Of a DNA stretch of 25,785 nucleotides, positions 15,935 to 25,785 are shown in pieces. Where the stretch lies: NCBI GenBank assembly GCA_040219575.1, contig JAVJSD010000107.1, positions 1 to 25,785 of the forward strand, in the 5' to 3' direction. Positions within the stretch are counted from its first letter, which is position 1. Every line of letters starts with the position of its first letter. The stretch comes from JAVJSD01 sp040219575. GTDB lineage: Bacteria > Planctomycetota > Planctomycetia > Pirellulales > Pirellulaceae. The position numbers and the translations under genes are program-made. Below the pieces are notes generated by a model. The model saw nothing but the letters and a program-made list of their open reading frames with translations, was not told the DNA's origin and did no database searches.

Positions 15935-17158
15935 ATGAAACCACTGACTCTATCCGTCCTGTTGCTGCTGACCGCCTTGATCGCTGCTTCCCAGGCCGAA
16001 CCGGCCAAGAGCATTCGCAAGCCCGGCGAGCCGGCGGTCGAACCGCTGCCGCTGAAAGCCGTGCGAGCGTTTCCCAATCTGCGGCTCGAGCGACCGATCG
16101 TGTTGACGCACCCCGGCGACGGCACCGACCGGCTGATCGTCGTTTCGCAACTTGGCAAGGTGTTCGTGATGCCGAACGACCAGGAGGTGGAGGAGCCGGC
16201 GCTGTTCCTCGACATCTCGGATCGCGTGGTGTTCAAGAAACAGGAGAACGAAGAGGGCCTGCTCGGCCTGGCGTTCCATCCGCAATACAAGAAGAACGGC
16301 CAGTTCTTCATCTACTACACCACCACCGACGCCCCGCACACCTCGGTGATTTCGCGTTTCCGCGTCTCGAAGGACGACCCCAACAAGGCCGACGCCGACT
16401 TCGAGGAGGAGCTGCTGCGGATCAAGCAGCCGTTCTGGAACCACAACGGCGGCGGACTGGCGTTCGGCCCCGATGGCATGCTGTACATCGCCCTCGGCGA
16501 CGGCGGCAAGGCCAACGATCCGCTGGAGAACGGCCAGAACCTGGGCACGCTGCTGGGCTCGATCCTGCGGATCGACGTCGATCATCACGATCGCGGACTG
16601 GCCTACGCCATTCCCAAGGATAACCCGTTTGTGGGCAAGCAAGGCGCTCGCGGCGAGATCTGGGCCTATGGACTGCGCAACGTGTGGGGCATGTCGTTCG
16701 ATCGCAAGACGGGCGTCCTCTGGGCCGGCGACGTGGGTCAGAACTTGTGGGAGGAAGTCGACATCATCGTCCGCGGCGGCAACTACGGTTGGAACATCCG
16801 CGAGGGATTCCACAATTTCGTCCCCAAGGACGCCCCCGCCGCCAAAGACCCCGGCAAGCCCGAGGGGATGATCGATCCGATCTTCGAGTACCACCACGAC
16901 GTCGGCAAATCGATCACGGGCGGATACGTCTACCGCGGCGAGCGCCTGCCCGAACTGCAGGGCAAGTACCTCTGCGCCGACTACGTCAGCAACGGGCTAT
17001 GGGCGCTGCAGTACGACCACGAAAAGCAGCAACTTGTTTCGGTCAACTCCATTCCCGAAAACATGAACCACCCCATCATCGCCTTCGGCGAAGATCGCGA
17101 CGGCGAGCTCTATTTCACAACCGAATTCGGAATGATCTATCGCTTCGAGCGAGAGTAA
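15935..17158 (+). CDS. Secreted PQQ-dependent sugar dehydrogenase (glucose/sorbosone dehydrogenase family)
   Basis: 407 residues with a signal peptide (LSVLLLLTALIAASQA, cleavage near residue 21), so periplasmic or outer-face. The six-bladed beta-propeller of the GSDH family is evident. Motifs in order are EEGLLGLAFHP (about 109), NGQFFIYYTT, HNGGGLAFGPDGMLYIALGDGG (about 170-190), IWAYGLRNVWGMSFD and WAGDVGQNLWEEVD with GGNYGWN (about 285). The protein should oxidise an aldose or related sugar using PQQ and pass electrons to an acceptor such as a cytochrome. No PQQ biosynthesis gene is in the window. The start is ATG 15935 without a clear Shine-Dalgarno. It diverges from the haem-bearing PSCyt1 protein, a plausible though unproven electron partner. 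Confidence 0.92.
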   Translation: MKPLTLSVLLLLTALIAASQAEPAKSIRKPGEPAVEPLPLKAVRAFPNLRLERPIVLTHPGDGTDRLIVVSQLGKVFVMPNDQEVEEPALFLDISDRVVFKKQENEEGLLGLAFHPQYKKNGQFFIYYTTTDAPHTSVISRFRVSKDDPNKADADFEEELLRIKQPFWNHNGGGLAFGPDGMLYIALGDGGKANDPLENGQNLGTLLGSILRIDVDHHDRGLAYAIPKDNPFVGKQGARGEIWAYGLRNVWGMSFDRKTGVLWAGDVGQNLWEEVDIIVRGGNYGWNIREGFHNFVPKDAPAAKDPGKPEGMIDPIFEYHHDVGKSITGGYVYRGERLPELQGKYLCADYVSNGLWALQYDHEKQQLVSVNSIPENMNHPIIAFGEDRDGELYFTTEFGMIYRFERE

Positions 17159-17170
17159 TTCACCACCTAC

Positions 17171-17270
17171 TCACCTACTCACCTACAACGCGCGACGACA
17201 AGTCGTCGGCTTGGAGCGTGGACGCGCCTCACCACTCACCACTCACCACTCACCACTCACCACTCACCAC
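17171..17270. repeat. Tandem short repeats and palindrome upstream of mogA
   Basis: Two perfect copies of TCACCTAC lie at 17171-17186. A 16-base palindrome CGACGAC-AA-GTCGTCG follows at 17193-17208, then six perfect copies of TCACCAC at 17229-17270. The last unit ends two bases before the mogA ATG at 17273, so the array takes the place of a ribosome binding site. Heptamer arrays of this kind resemble the short tandemly repeated repetitive sequences known from cyanobacteria. Confidence 0.9.
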
Positions 17271-17272
17271 CC

Positions 17273-17800
17273 ATGACCAAGATCGGCGTCCTCACCGTCT
17301 CCGACCGAGCCAGCCGCGGCGAGTACGAAGACCGCGGTGGACCGGCGATTGTCGAGTACCTGGCCGAAGTGCTGACGTCGCCGTACGAAACGGTCGCAAG
17401 GATCGTTCCCGACGAGCAATCCGTCGTCGAGCAGGCGCTGGTCGAGCTTTGCGATCAGGCCGGCTGCTGCCTGGTGATCACCACCGGCGGCACGGGGCCC
17501 GCGGCGCGCGACATCACGCCCGAGGCGACCGAGACGGTTTGCCAAAAGATGATGCCCGGCTTCGGCGAGTTGATGCGGACGGTCTCGCTGACCAAAGTGG
17601 CCACGGCGATTCTCTCGCGGCAGACGGCCGGCATCCGCGGCGGCTCGCTGATCGTGAACTTGCCGGGTCAGCCGAAGGCGATCAACGAGTGCCTCGATGC
17701 GGTCTTCCCCGCCATTCCCTACTGCATCGACCTGTTGGAAGGCCCCTACCTGACGACCAACGAATCCCGGATCGTGGCCTTTCGGCCGAAGAAGAAGTAA
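17273..17800 (+). CDS. mogA: Molybdopterin adenylyltransferase
   Basis: This enzyme adenylates molybdopterin as the activated precursor for molybdenum insertion, a late step of cofactor synthesis in the cytoplasm. The 175-residue product spans the whole MoaB/Mog fold: GVLTVSDRASRGEYEDRGGPA (5-25), the TTGGTGPAARDITPEAT loop (70-86) that binds the pterin phosphate, and NLPGQPKAI near residue 130. The YED-GGPA opening and 175-residue length favour MogA over MoaB. No Shine-Dalgarno precedes the ATG; the tandem repeat ends two bases upstream. No other molybdenum cofactor gene is close. It converges with the kinase gene. Confidence 0.9.
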   Translation: MTKIGVLTVSDRASRGEYEDRGGPAIVEYLAEVLTSPYETVARIVPDEQSVVEQALVELCDQAGCCLVITTGGTGPAARDITPEATETVCQKMMPGFGELMRTVSLTKVATAILSRQTAGIRGGSLIVNLPGQPKAINECLDAVFPAIPYCIDLLEGPYLTTNESRIVAFRPKKK

Positions 17801-18058
17801 TCGCGCGCATGAGAGGCTCAACAAGCTGCGTCGGGCCATCTCGCTTCCGGCGCCGCCCGTGAAACCCATTCAACGGGGCGAGGGGTGAATTCCAGCGGAG
17901 ACGTGACCACACGATAGGCGCAAGCGCGCTAGCAAGGTGGAGCTGTGTGCGAGACAAGCGAAGCGAAAGCCTTTCTCACCGAGATCCGGCTCCGAAGTGT
18001 CGCCTCGTTAAATCATTCGGGCTTGTGGATTGGAAGGCGCCGTCGAGACACGCGCGAT

Positions 18059-20263
18059 TCAGCCCGGCTGCGTTCTCGAATCGAACACGGCCGTCTGTTC
18101 GATCCGCGTGGTATCGTAATTGCGTTCCGTGTGCTGCTCCCACCACTTTCGCGCCTCGGGTTGTCCCCACGGTTCGGTTTGGCAGTCGGCCAGTTCGACG
18201 AGCAACTCGTCGGCCGACTGCGGCCGATCCTCAGGCTTCTTGGCGAGGCACTTCAGCAGCAGCGCCTCGAGGCTCGGCGAAACCGCGCGGCCGAGTCGCT
18301 GCGACGGCGGCTCGGGCGCCTGGTTGACCTGCTGCATGCAGATTTCCGTCAGTGACTTTCCCAAGAACACGGGACCGCTGGTCAGCAACGAGTAGCCGAC
18401 GGCGCCAACGGCGTACAGATCGCTACGGGCGTCGACCGTCTCGGGCGATTCGATTCCCTCCGGCGAGAGATAAAGCGGCGTGCCGGTGATCGTACCGGCG
18501 GCGGTCAGCGTGATCTGTCGCTCTTCGGCCACGGCTTTGACCAGCCCGAAGTCGAGCACCTTGACGAAATCGGCGAGTCCGCCGCGGCGGCAGAGCATGA
18601 TGTTGGCCGGTTTGATGTCGCGGTGGATCAGCCCGACGCTGTGGGCCTCGGCCAACGAGTGGCAGACCTGTTGCAGCAGATGCACCACGCGTCCTTCGCA
18701 TTGAGGTCCGAAGCGGGCCGACAGCGCCTCGAGCGACATTCCGTCGAGATACTCCATCGCGCAGTAGAACGTCCCTTCCGGTGTACGGCCGTAGTCGTAA
18801 ATCTGGATCGTGTTGGGGTGGTTCAAGCGGCTGGTAAGTTGCACTTCCCGTTCGAAGCGGGCGATCGAGGCGTCGTTGGTTTTCTCGGGGCTGAGCAGTT
18901 TAACGGCGGTGGGACGCTGCAGCAGGGCGTGGTGGGCGCGATAGACGACGCCCATGCCGCCTTCGCCGATCTTTTCGTCGAGCTGATACTGTCCCAGTCG
19001 CTTCGCCTGCAGTGCGGACTTCTGCGCGACGATCTGCAGGCGGCGGGCGACGAGCATCACACCGTAGACCACGACGGCGCTCACCGCCAACAGGCTGAAC
19101 AGGATCCAGAACGACCACCGCAGCACGTACAGCGGTTGGTAGGCCTCGGCCACGTCGATTTCGGTGGCGACGCCGATGCCGTGCGTGGGAATCCACGTCC
19201 AGGCGCCGATGACCGGCACGCCCCGGTAATCGCGATAGCCGTCGACGTCGACCCCGCTGCGCCCCGCCAAGGCGTCGGCCGCCATCCGCGTCAACGGTTG
19301 TTCGCGCCGGGGAAGCGAGGGCCGGGCGCCGGCCGTCATATCGACCTGCGGATCGCGGAGTTCGATGTTCAAGATCGATTTCACATCGTCCCTGTCGACC
19401 AACAACGCGGCGGTCTTCAGTTGGTCGTCGAACCGGCTTTGCGAAATGAGGACGGCCTCGTCGTTGAAGGCGTACGTCTCGCCGGTCTCGCCGGGTTGGG
19501 CGATCGACAGGATCTCGGTGAATTCCTCCTCCGGTTCGATCCGCAATCCGAGCACGGCGACGACTTCGCCCGCGCTGTCGCGCACGGGAGAGAGCGCGAA
19601 CATCGTCGGCACTCCCACGCGCGAGTCGCCTGCCGCGGTCTTCAGGACGACGCGGCTGCTGAAGGGCGGGGTCACATACGTCTCGCCGCCCAACGCGCGC
19701 CGCAGCAAGGCCTGGGCGCGCTCGTCGAGCAAGTCCGCGCGGGCCTGGGGATCGAGCGACAACAGGATCAGGTCGTCGCGGTCGGCGGCGACGATTCGAA
19801 GCTGCCGGTCGACGACGACAAAGCCGTTGTGATGTCCGACGGCCTTTTGTTCGTCGGCGTCGGCGTGAACGTCGTCGACCGAGAGCCATGGCCGCAGTTC
19901 TCGGCGAATATCCTTGAGCGTCGGAGACTGCAGCAGCGACGCGCCGTCGGCGTTCTGATGCGCGATTTCGACCATCCGCCCCACCTCGGCGGCGACGCTA
20001 TCCTCCGTGGCGGCGGAATGCACCAGCGCCTCTTGCGTGCCGAACCAGATCCTGAGGGCCTCGACGTCGGCCTTGAGCACCGTCTGCAGATTCCCGGCGA
20101 ACTGCCGCTTCATCGTGTTTTCGACCGACGTGTTGATCAACCAACCGGCCACCAGCAACACGGCCGCGGCCAACAGCGGCCAGATCCACAATTGGGTTCG
20201 CACGACACGCCCCACGCGCGTCATGGAGTGGACCAGCGAGCGACTTGGGGGCGAATCGTTCAT
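18059..20263 (-). CDS. Membrane Ser/Thr protein kinase with extracytoplasmic Cache-type sensor domain
   Basis: I prefer ATG 20263 (734 residues); the frame extends to GTG 20362 and neither start has a Shine-Dalgarno. A first membrane helix (WIWPLLAAAVLLVAGWLI, about 25-43) is followed by about 330 extracytoplasmic residues of double-Cache/PAS-like character, with GETYAFNDEAVLI and GVPVIGAWTWIPTHGIGVATEI typical of such sensors. A second helix is at about 375-400, then the kinase domain from about 431: GEGGMGVVY, Lys455, HRDIKPAN (Asp549), DFG (Asp571), and SPE in place of APE. The tail is short and polar. This inverts the common PknB order, since the sensor precedes the kinase. It probably senses a small ligand and phosphorylates unknown targets. 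The FKBP-lipoprotein gene lies upstream in the same direction. Confidence 0.92.
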   Translation of the reverse strand: MNDSPPSRSLVHSMTRVGRVVRTQLWIWPLLAAAVLLVAGWLINTSVENTMKRQFAGNLQTVLKADVEALRIWFGTQEALVHSAATEDSVAAEVGRMVEIAHQNADGASLLQSPTLKDIRRELRPWLSVDDVHADADEQKAVGHHNGFVVVDRQLRIVAADRDDLILLSLDPQARADLLDERAQALLRRALGGETYVTPPFSSRVVLKTAAGDSRVGVPTMFALSPVRDSAGEVVAVLGLRIEPEEEFTEILSIAQPGETGETYAFNDEAVLISQSRFDDQLKTAALLVDRDDVKSILNIELRDPQVDMTAGARPSLPRREQPLTRMAADALAGRSGVDVDGYRDYRGVPVIGAWTWIPTHGIGVATEIDVAEAYQPLYVLRWSFWILFSLLAVSAVVVYGVMLVARRLQIVAQKSALQAKRLGQYQLDEKIGEGGMGVVYRAHHALLQRPTAVKLLSPEKTNDASIARFEREVQLTSRLNHPNTIQIYDYGRTPEGTFYCAMEYLDGMSLEALSARFGPQCEGRVVHLLQQVCHSLAEAHSVGLIHRDIKPANIMLCRRGGLADFVKVLDFGLVKAVAEERQITLTAAGTITGTPLYLSPEGIESPETVDARSDLYAVGAVGYSLLTSGPVFLGKSLTEICMQQVNQAPEPPSQRLGRAVSPSLEALLLKCLAKKPEDRPQSADELLVELADCQTEPWGQPEARKWWEQHTERNYDTTRIEQTAVFDSRTQPG

Positions 20264-20482
20264 GAAGTACTTTTTGAATTCGCGCCGCAGCGTCGACTCA
20301 ACCGAACCCGAGGGCGGCGACGGAAACACCTCGCGGCGACGCCACCATGCCGCAAGGGCCACGACAAGTCAAGTCACGAGTGCGGCGACTACCCGAACGG
20401 GCGGTCCATTCCACGTCCCGCGGCCCGTCGCTGACAGCGCCGTTGGAGGCGTATCGGACGCCCGCACCCCAGCGGCAGTTTT

Positions 20483-21388
20483 CTATTCAACGCGCATCAG
20501 TTCGATTTCGAGCGCCAGCCGGGTTCCTGGCTGCACTCCGCCGAGTTGCTTCGCGACGCCGCCGGCGACCTCCTCACGGAGGATCGCCCGCCGCTTGCCG
20601 CCGACCTGCATCCCCTCGACCGCCATTTCCAAACCCCGGCCGACTCGACCTTCTCCGAGGGAGAATTCCAGAGTCAGCCCTGTGGCGATTCCGATCAGCG
20701 GCGTGTCGAACTCCTCGTCGGCGTAGGCCGTGTACTCGATGGCGACCCGCTGTCCGCCCCCCGCCGCTTTCCCGGCGCCATTGGCCACGTCGTGAAGCAA
20801 GTTGACGTAGCCGGCGTCCGCCACGTACTGCGACTTCCAGGAGACGGTCTCGAGGGGCGGCTCGGGCGGCGGCAATAGCAGGTTTCCCCGGCGAAGCACC
20901 TTCGCATCGGCGAGCGAAAAGGACGTGACGATTCCGCTGTTCTCTTCGTGGATGCGCACCGGCGGTCCTTCGACGGGAACGCGGCAGCGATACACCGTGT
21001 AGCCCCCTTCGATTTCGTCGGTGAAGTCGAACACACAACGCCCCGCGTCGCGCCCCAGCACGTTCACCCGCACCGAGCCCAGCCCCCAACCAAACCCCGC
21101 CTGCCCGCGCAGACAGGTCTTGGGCGAGAATTCGAGCGAGGCCCCGTCGACCGCAATCCTGGTGCCTGGCGGCCCGCTTTCCGATGGCACGTTCTCCGAT
21201 GGCACGTCTTCCGATGGCCCGTCTTCCGATGGCACGTTTTCCGATGGCGCTATATCGGCATCGCGCACGCTCGACGCTTCGCGACGCGCGTCCGCCGTGG
21301 GCGCCGATTCCGGCTCCTGGCAACCCAACATCAGCACCGCCGCGGCCAAAGAACCATGCAGCCATGGAGTCATCGTGAGAGTCCTCAT
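20483..21388 (-). CDS. FKBP-type peptidyl-prolyl isomerase-like lipoprotein
   Basis: 301 residues from ATG 21388 (Met6 is an alternative). The signal ends in a lipobox-like MLGC, so Cys23 would be lipidated and the protein held at a membrane surface. Residues about 47-68 are five near-identical five-residue repeats of PSE(N/D)x type, a flexible acidic spacer. A domain of unknown fold (about 75-190) follows. The C-terminal FKBP domain is at about 205-301: VAIEYTAYADEEFDTP, FSLGEGRVGRGLEMAVEGMQVGGKRR and LALEIELMRVE. The usual active-site Trp position and the YG of the flap are not evident, so isomerase activity is doubtful and a binding role is possible. It is probably co-transcribed with the kinase. 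Confidence 0.85.
   Translation of the reverse strand: MRTLTMTPWLHGSLAAAVLMLGCQEPESAPTADARREASSVRDADIAPSENVPSEDGPSEDVPSENVPSESGPPGTRIAVDGASLEFSPKTCLRGQAGFGWGLGSVRVNVLGRDAGRCVFDFTDEIEGGYTVYRCRVPVEGPPVRIHEENSGIVTSFSLADAKVLRRGNLLLPPPEPPLETVSWKSQYVADAGYVNLLHDVANGAGKAAGGGQRVAIEYTAYADEEFDTPLIGIATGLTLEFSLGEGRVGRGLEMAVEGMQVGGKRRAILREEVAGGVAKQLGGVQPGTRLALEIELMRVE
21181..21248. repeat. 15-base minisatellite inside the FKBP-lipoprotein gene
   Basis: Units beginning CCGATGGC start at 21181, 21196, 21211, 21226 and 21241, an exact 15-base period with small differences. They encode the PSENV/PSEDG-type linker. The period is a multiple of three, so copy-number change would alter linker length without a frameshift. 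Confidence 0.9.
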
Positions 21389-21451
21389 GAGGCGTTCGAC
21401 GCGGCAACCGGCCGGATGGTTCCCCCGCCCGACAAGTCCTCGGGCAGGGAA

Positions 21452-21577
21452 TCAACGCCAGGCGGCGTACCTGGCGTGCATTGCCTGGGAATCGATCGTC
21501 GCATCGTGCGCGACGATTTCGGCGGAAAGCGTCTCAATCAGCTGCGAGTCGTCGCGATTCAGTTCAGGATTTGTCAT
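21452..21577 (-). CDS. Possible 41-residue small protein
   Basis: ATG 21575-21577 to TGA 21452-21454, beginning MTNPELNRDDSQLIETLSAE and ending in a short helix with ARYAAWR. Composition and third-base use look coding (GC-rich third positions, acidic amphipathic helix). It reads in the same direction as the FKBP-lipoprotein gene, 63 bases upstream of it, and could lead that transcript. GAAAGGG lies about 12 bases before the ATG, a rather long spacing. No family is recognised. Confidence 0.4.
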   Translation of the reverse strand: MTNPELNRDDSQLIETLSAEIVAHDATIDSQAMHARYAAWR

Positions 21578-21611
21578 GGGAAGTTCAAGCCCTTTCTCTT
21601 CTTCGGCGCTA

Positions 21612-22430
21612 TCAGCCCGGGATGTCGGCGTGAGTTAACCCCTCGCCGAGTGATCCTGAAATCTGGATTGAATGCCCCCAAAACAAGTCGCCGTCGTCGT
21701 GCCAGAATTCAAAATCCCCATCGGGGTAGATCGAAATAGATTGTAGCGTCATCCGAGAGTTGAATTCGTCAGCCGTGAGTGGTGCTTCATCATCTCCCAA
21801 CCAATCGTCGTTCTTTAGCGAGAGCAACGCTTGCACTGCGTAGCCATCAACTTTCCGTTTCCACGACGACTGCTCCTCGAAGAGCTGCTCGGCGACCTTC
21901 AGGCCGCCCGCGATGCCTTGGTTCTCATCCGTGTGAAAGTTGATTCGGACGGATTGACCATTCCACTTGACTTCACCCTCGAACCACCCAAGGGACCGAT
22001 CAAGAGTCAAATCACCGAAACGTTCGGTCTCAACAATCACTGGCGCCGCCAGTTTCATTGCAACTTCGACGAGCTCGGTCATCTTGGGGCCGCCTGTCGC
22101 CTTTCCGGCGAAGATTGCACGAGTTGCATCGACTGACAGCAGAACCTTGATGCGATGGATGCTTAGCTCTGGAAATTCCGAAAACCAATCACCCTCCGGA
22201 TCGACGGGGCGAAGAATCGTGAGCTCGTTCTCGACAATCGGCTGTCCTGGTCTCCTCCAAGCGGAGAAGCTGAAGCAATGGACATCGTAGTCATCTGAGT
22301 GCGGCCAACCTCCTTGGCTACTCGGTGAGACGACGCCTTCAATTTCGACAACACCATCGTTGTACTCGCAGTTGGCGGATTCGACTTCCGCAAGACGATC
22401 CATGCTGGGTGGTTTGAAGGTGGAAGTCAC
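21612..22430 (-). CDS. DUF2262 domain protein
   Basis: The start is placed at GTG 22428-22430 because AGAGGG stands seven bases upstream, giving 272 residues; the frame runs back to 22517. The C-terminal half matches DUF2262: ERFGDLTLDRSLGWFEGEVKW, then a helix with a W-K-R-K-V segment, LLSLKNDDWLGDDE, and PDGDFEFWHDDGDLFWGHSI. The N-terminal half is unassigned. DUF2262 proteins are cytoplasmic and uncharacterised, and some are suspected to be immunity or accessory proteins. Base composition is visibly poorer in GC than both flanking genes, which suggests horizontal acquisition. There is no signal peptide. The next gene downstream is the small ORF/FKBP group, but the composition break argues against an operon. 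Confidence 0.8.
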   Translation of the reverse strand: MTSTFKPPSMDRLAEVESANCEYNDGVVEIEGVVSPSSQGGWPHSDDYDVHCFSFSAWRRPGQPIVENELTILRPVDPEGDWFSEFPELSIHRIKVLLSVDATRAIFAGKATGGPKMTELVEVAMKLAAPVIVETERFGDLTLDRSLGWFEGEVKWNGQSVRINFHTDENQGIAGGLKVAEQLFEEQSSWKRKVDGYAVQALLSLKNDDWLGDDEAPLTADEFNSRMTLQSISIYPDGDFEFWHDDGDLFWGHSIQISGSLGEGLTHADIPG

Positions 22431-22797
22431 GGGCGTTCCCTCTGCTTCTGACCGTGAGAGTAGCGGAGATCGATTCGTCCATACGCCGCCGAGCGACAAG
22501 TGAGGCGCTCCAGTCATTGTCTATGTCCGATAACGATTTTGTACAAGTGTGCTTCCTATCACCGACTGCATCGAAGCCAGCGGCGGACGATGTCGGCGAA
22601 GGGGAATTCGTCATGGGACCCGCCAGGAAGTTGAGCGCCCACCAGCAGACATTGTGCGCGGCGCGAATTCGCGAACGGTTGCGATTCACCGGGCGATCAA
22701 CAGTTCGGAAACGGGAACCCAAGCGGCGTTGATGAATAGGGCGATCGTGATTCGCCAGGCCGTCGCGCATCGACTCGGCGTCCACGTCCGCCGGTTT
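22431..22797. other. 367-base gap without a recognised gene
   Basis: The gap lies between the DUF2262 start and the GH2 stop. Open frames on both strands overlap one another and none has a recognisable product. An imperfect inverted repeat (GCGATTCAC...ATCAAC at 22681-22701 against GTTGAT...GTGATTCGC at 22728-22755) is present and could be a hairpin. The DUF2262 promoter is presumably in the left part. Confidence 0.35.
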
Positions 22798-25182
<2,385 letters not shown>

Positions 25183-25209
25183 GCCTGGACCCTTGGGCGA
25201 GAGTTGCAC

Positions 25210-25785
25210 GGAAGGCGCACGTGTCCATTCTGAGAAACTGATCTTCCCTTAGAATCGGGTCTTGGTCCAGATTATTACGGCATGGACGCCCGCGAATTAC
25301 GCAAGGAGATCGGCAAGAGGCCGGCTGAGGAATTGCTGGAATTGGGGCTTGGATGAATTGGCCAAGCCCCAGGCGCGAGTGCGTCGGTTGGCGCCGGGAA
25401 AGCGAGCGCTCGGCGACCAGTCTCTCGCTTTCCAGCGAACCCTCTCCGGCTCTGGTCGCACCCTGCCTGTCCACCCACTGCCGTGGGGCCGCTGACGCGG
25501 CTTACCCGCGCAACACCCGAATGGACCTTTTTCTTGCTTCGCCCAGGGGTGGCGAAAAGGCAGAGTTCGATGCGGGATTGCGGGAGAACACCTGCCTCAA
25601 CGTTGGAAAACGGCACTTTCTAAGGAAGGAAAAGTAGCATGTCCCCACGCCTGTTCGGCATACGCCTTGCTCCATCATAGACGGCGGGAGAGTGCCGGAG
25701 AAATGACGCTCGCTCGTGCAATCCGTGAGATCGAGATGCACGTGTTCAGAGGATGGGCGAGAGTTGGGAAGTGCGGATGCCCCAG
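25210..25785. other. Window edge with gene fragments only
   Basis: No complete gene is supported. An ATG at 25282 opens a 24-codon frame (MDARELRKEIGKRPAEELLE) closed by TGA at 25354. A neighbouring frame continues in protein-like fashion (LDELAKPQARVRR), as if one base had been lost or gained. A ten-base perfect inverted repeat, TGGGGCTTGG/CCAAGCCCCA (25343-25352, 25362-25371), spans this break. A further 38-codon ORF at 25521-25637 has no recognisable product. Confidence 0.35.

Noticed and set aside
17229..17270. CRISPR array
   Set aside because: The units are seven bases, contiguous, and have no spacers; it is a simple tandem repeat.
18623..20434. Plus-strand ORF of 603 residues
   Set aside because: Antisense shadow of the kinase gene, which has a full set of kinase motifs in the opposite strand.
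22662..22673. Perfect palindrome CGCGAATTCGCG
   Set aside because: A 12-base palindrome alone is expected by chance in a window of this size and composition; no second copy or promoter context supports a site.
22681..22757. Integron attC-like site
   Set aside because: Only weak inverted similarity is present and the conserved RYYYAAC/GTTRRRY core boxes are not found.

Overview
The window most likely comes from a member of the Planctomycetota, of the Pirellula/Rhodopirellula type. This is inferred from gene content. The clearest marker is an 851-residue secreted protein with PSCyt1, DUF1549 and DUF1553 domains, an architecture greatly expanded in that phylum. A Cache-type membrane Ser/Thr kinase, a PQQ-type sugar dehydrogenase, a secreted GH2 enzyme, GC-rich codon use and many starts without a Shine-Dalgarno sequence fit as well. 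No 16S gene is present, so the assignment rests on families only.

Left part (1 to about 6494): an accessory region. It holds an unrecognised 193-residue ORF, the 3' remnant of an S9 prolyl-oligopeptidase-type gene, a DUF1016-N-like protein on the minus strand, a coiled-coil protein with an HTH-like start on the plus strand, and a divergent tyrosine-recombinase-type integrase on the minus strand. Next to the integrase start lies the 3' half of a tRNA-Val(GAC) gene (6444-6489) followed by a strong terminator. The 5' half of that tRNA is absent. This is the signature of one end of an element integrated in a tRNA gene, so sequence to the left is probably island and sequence to the right chromosome. 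GTGATACC repeats in direct and inverted orientation overlap the predicted integrase promoter.

Middle part (6657-13019): a nitric-oxide-related cluster. A DinB/maleylpyruvate-isomerase-like protein (minus) diverges from a plus-strand run of a two-helix membrane protein of unknown function, a quinol-type nitric oxide reductase with all metal ligands present, a stand-alone DUF542 (ScdA/RIC N-terminal) protein and a DinB-family protein. Gaps within the run are 5 to 40 bases, so co-transcription is likely. The reductase would remove NO at the membrane, and the DUF542 protein suggests a link to iron-sulfur damage. A separate SEC-C zinc-motif protein follows.

Right part (13209-25785): GC-rich core-type planctomycete genes. 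The PSCyt1/DUF1549/DUF1553 protein (minus) diverges from a PQQ-type sugar dehydrogenase (plus), with an extended -10 promoter between them. MogA (molybdopterin adenylyltransferase) follows, its start codon almost abutting a six-copy heptamer tandem repeat. A minus-strand group then reads in the order small ORF, FKBP-type lipoprotein, Cache-kinase. A DUF2262 gene of visibly lower GC and a secreted GH2 enzyme with two jelly-roll domains complete the window. The last 575 bases contain only fragments.
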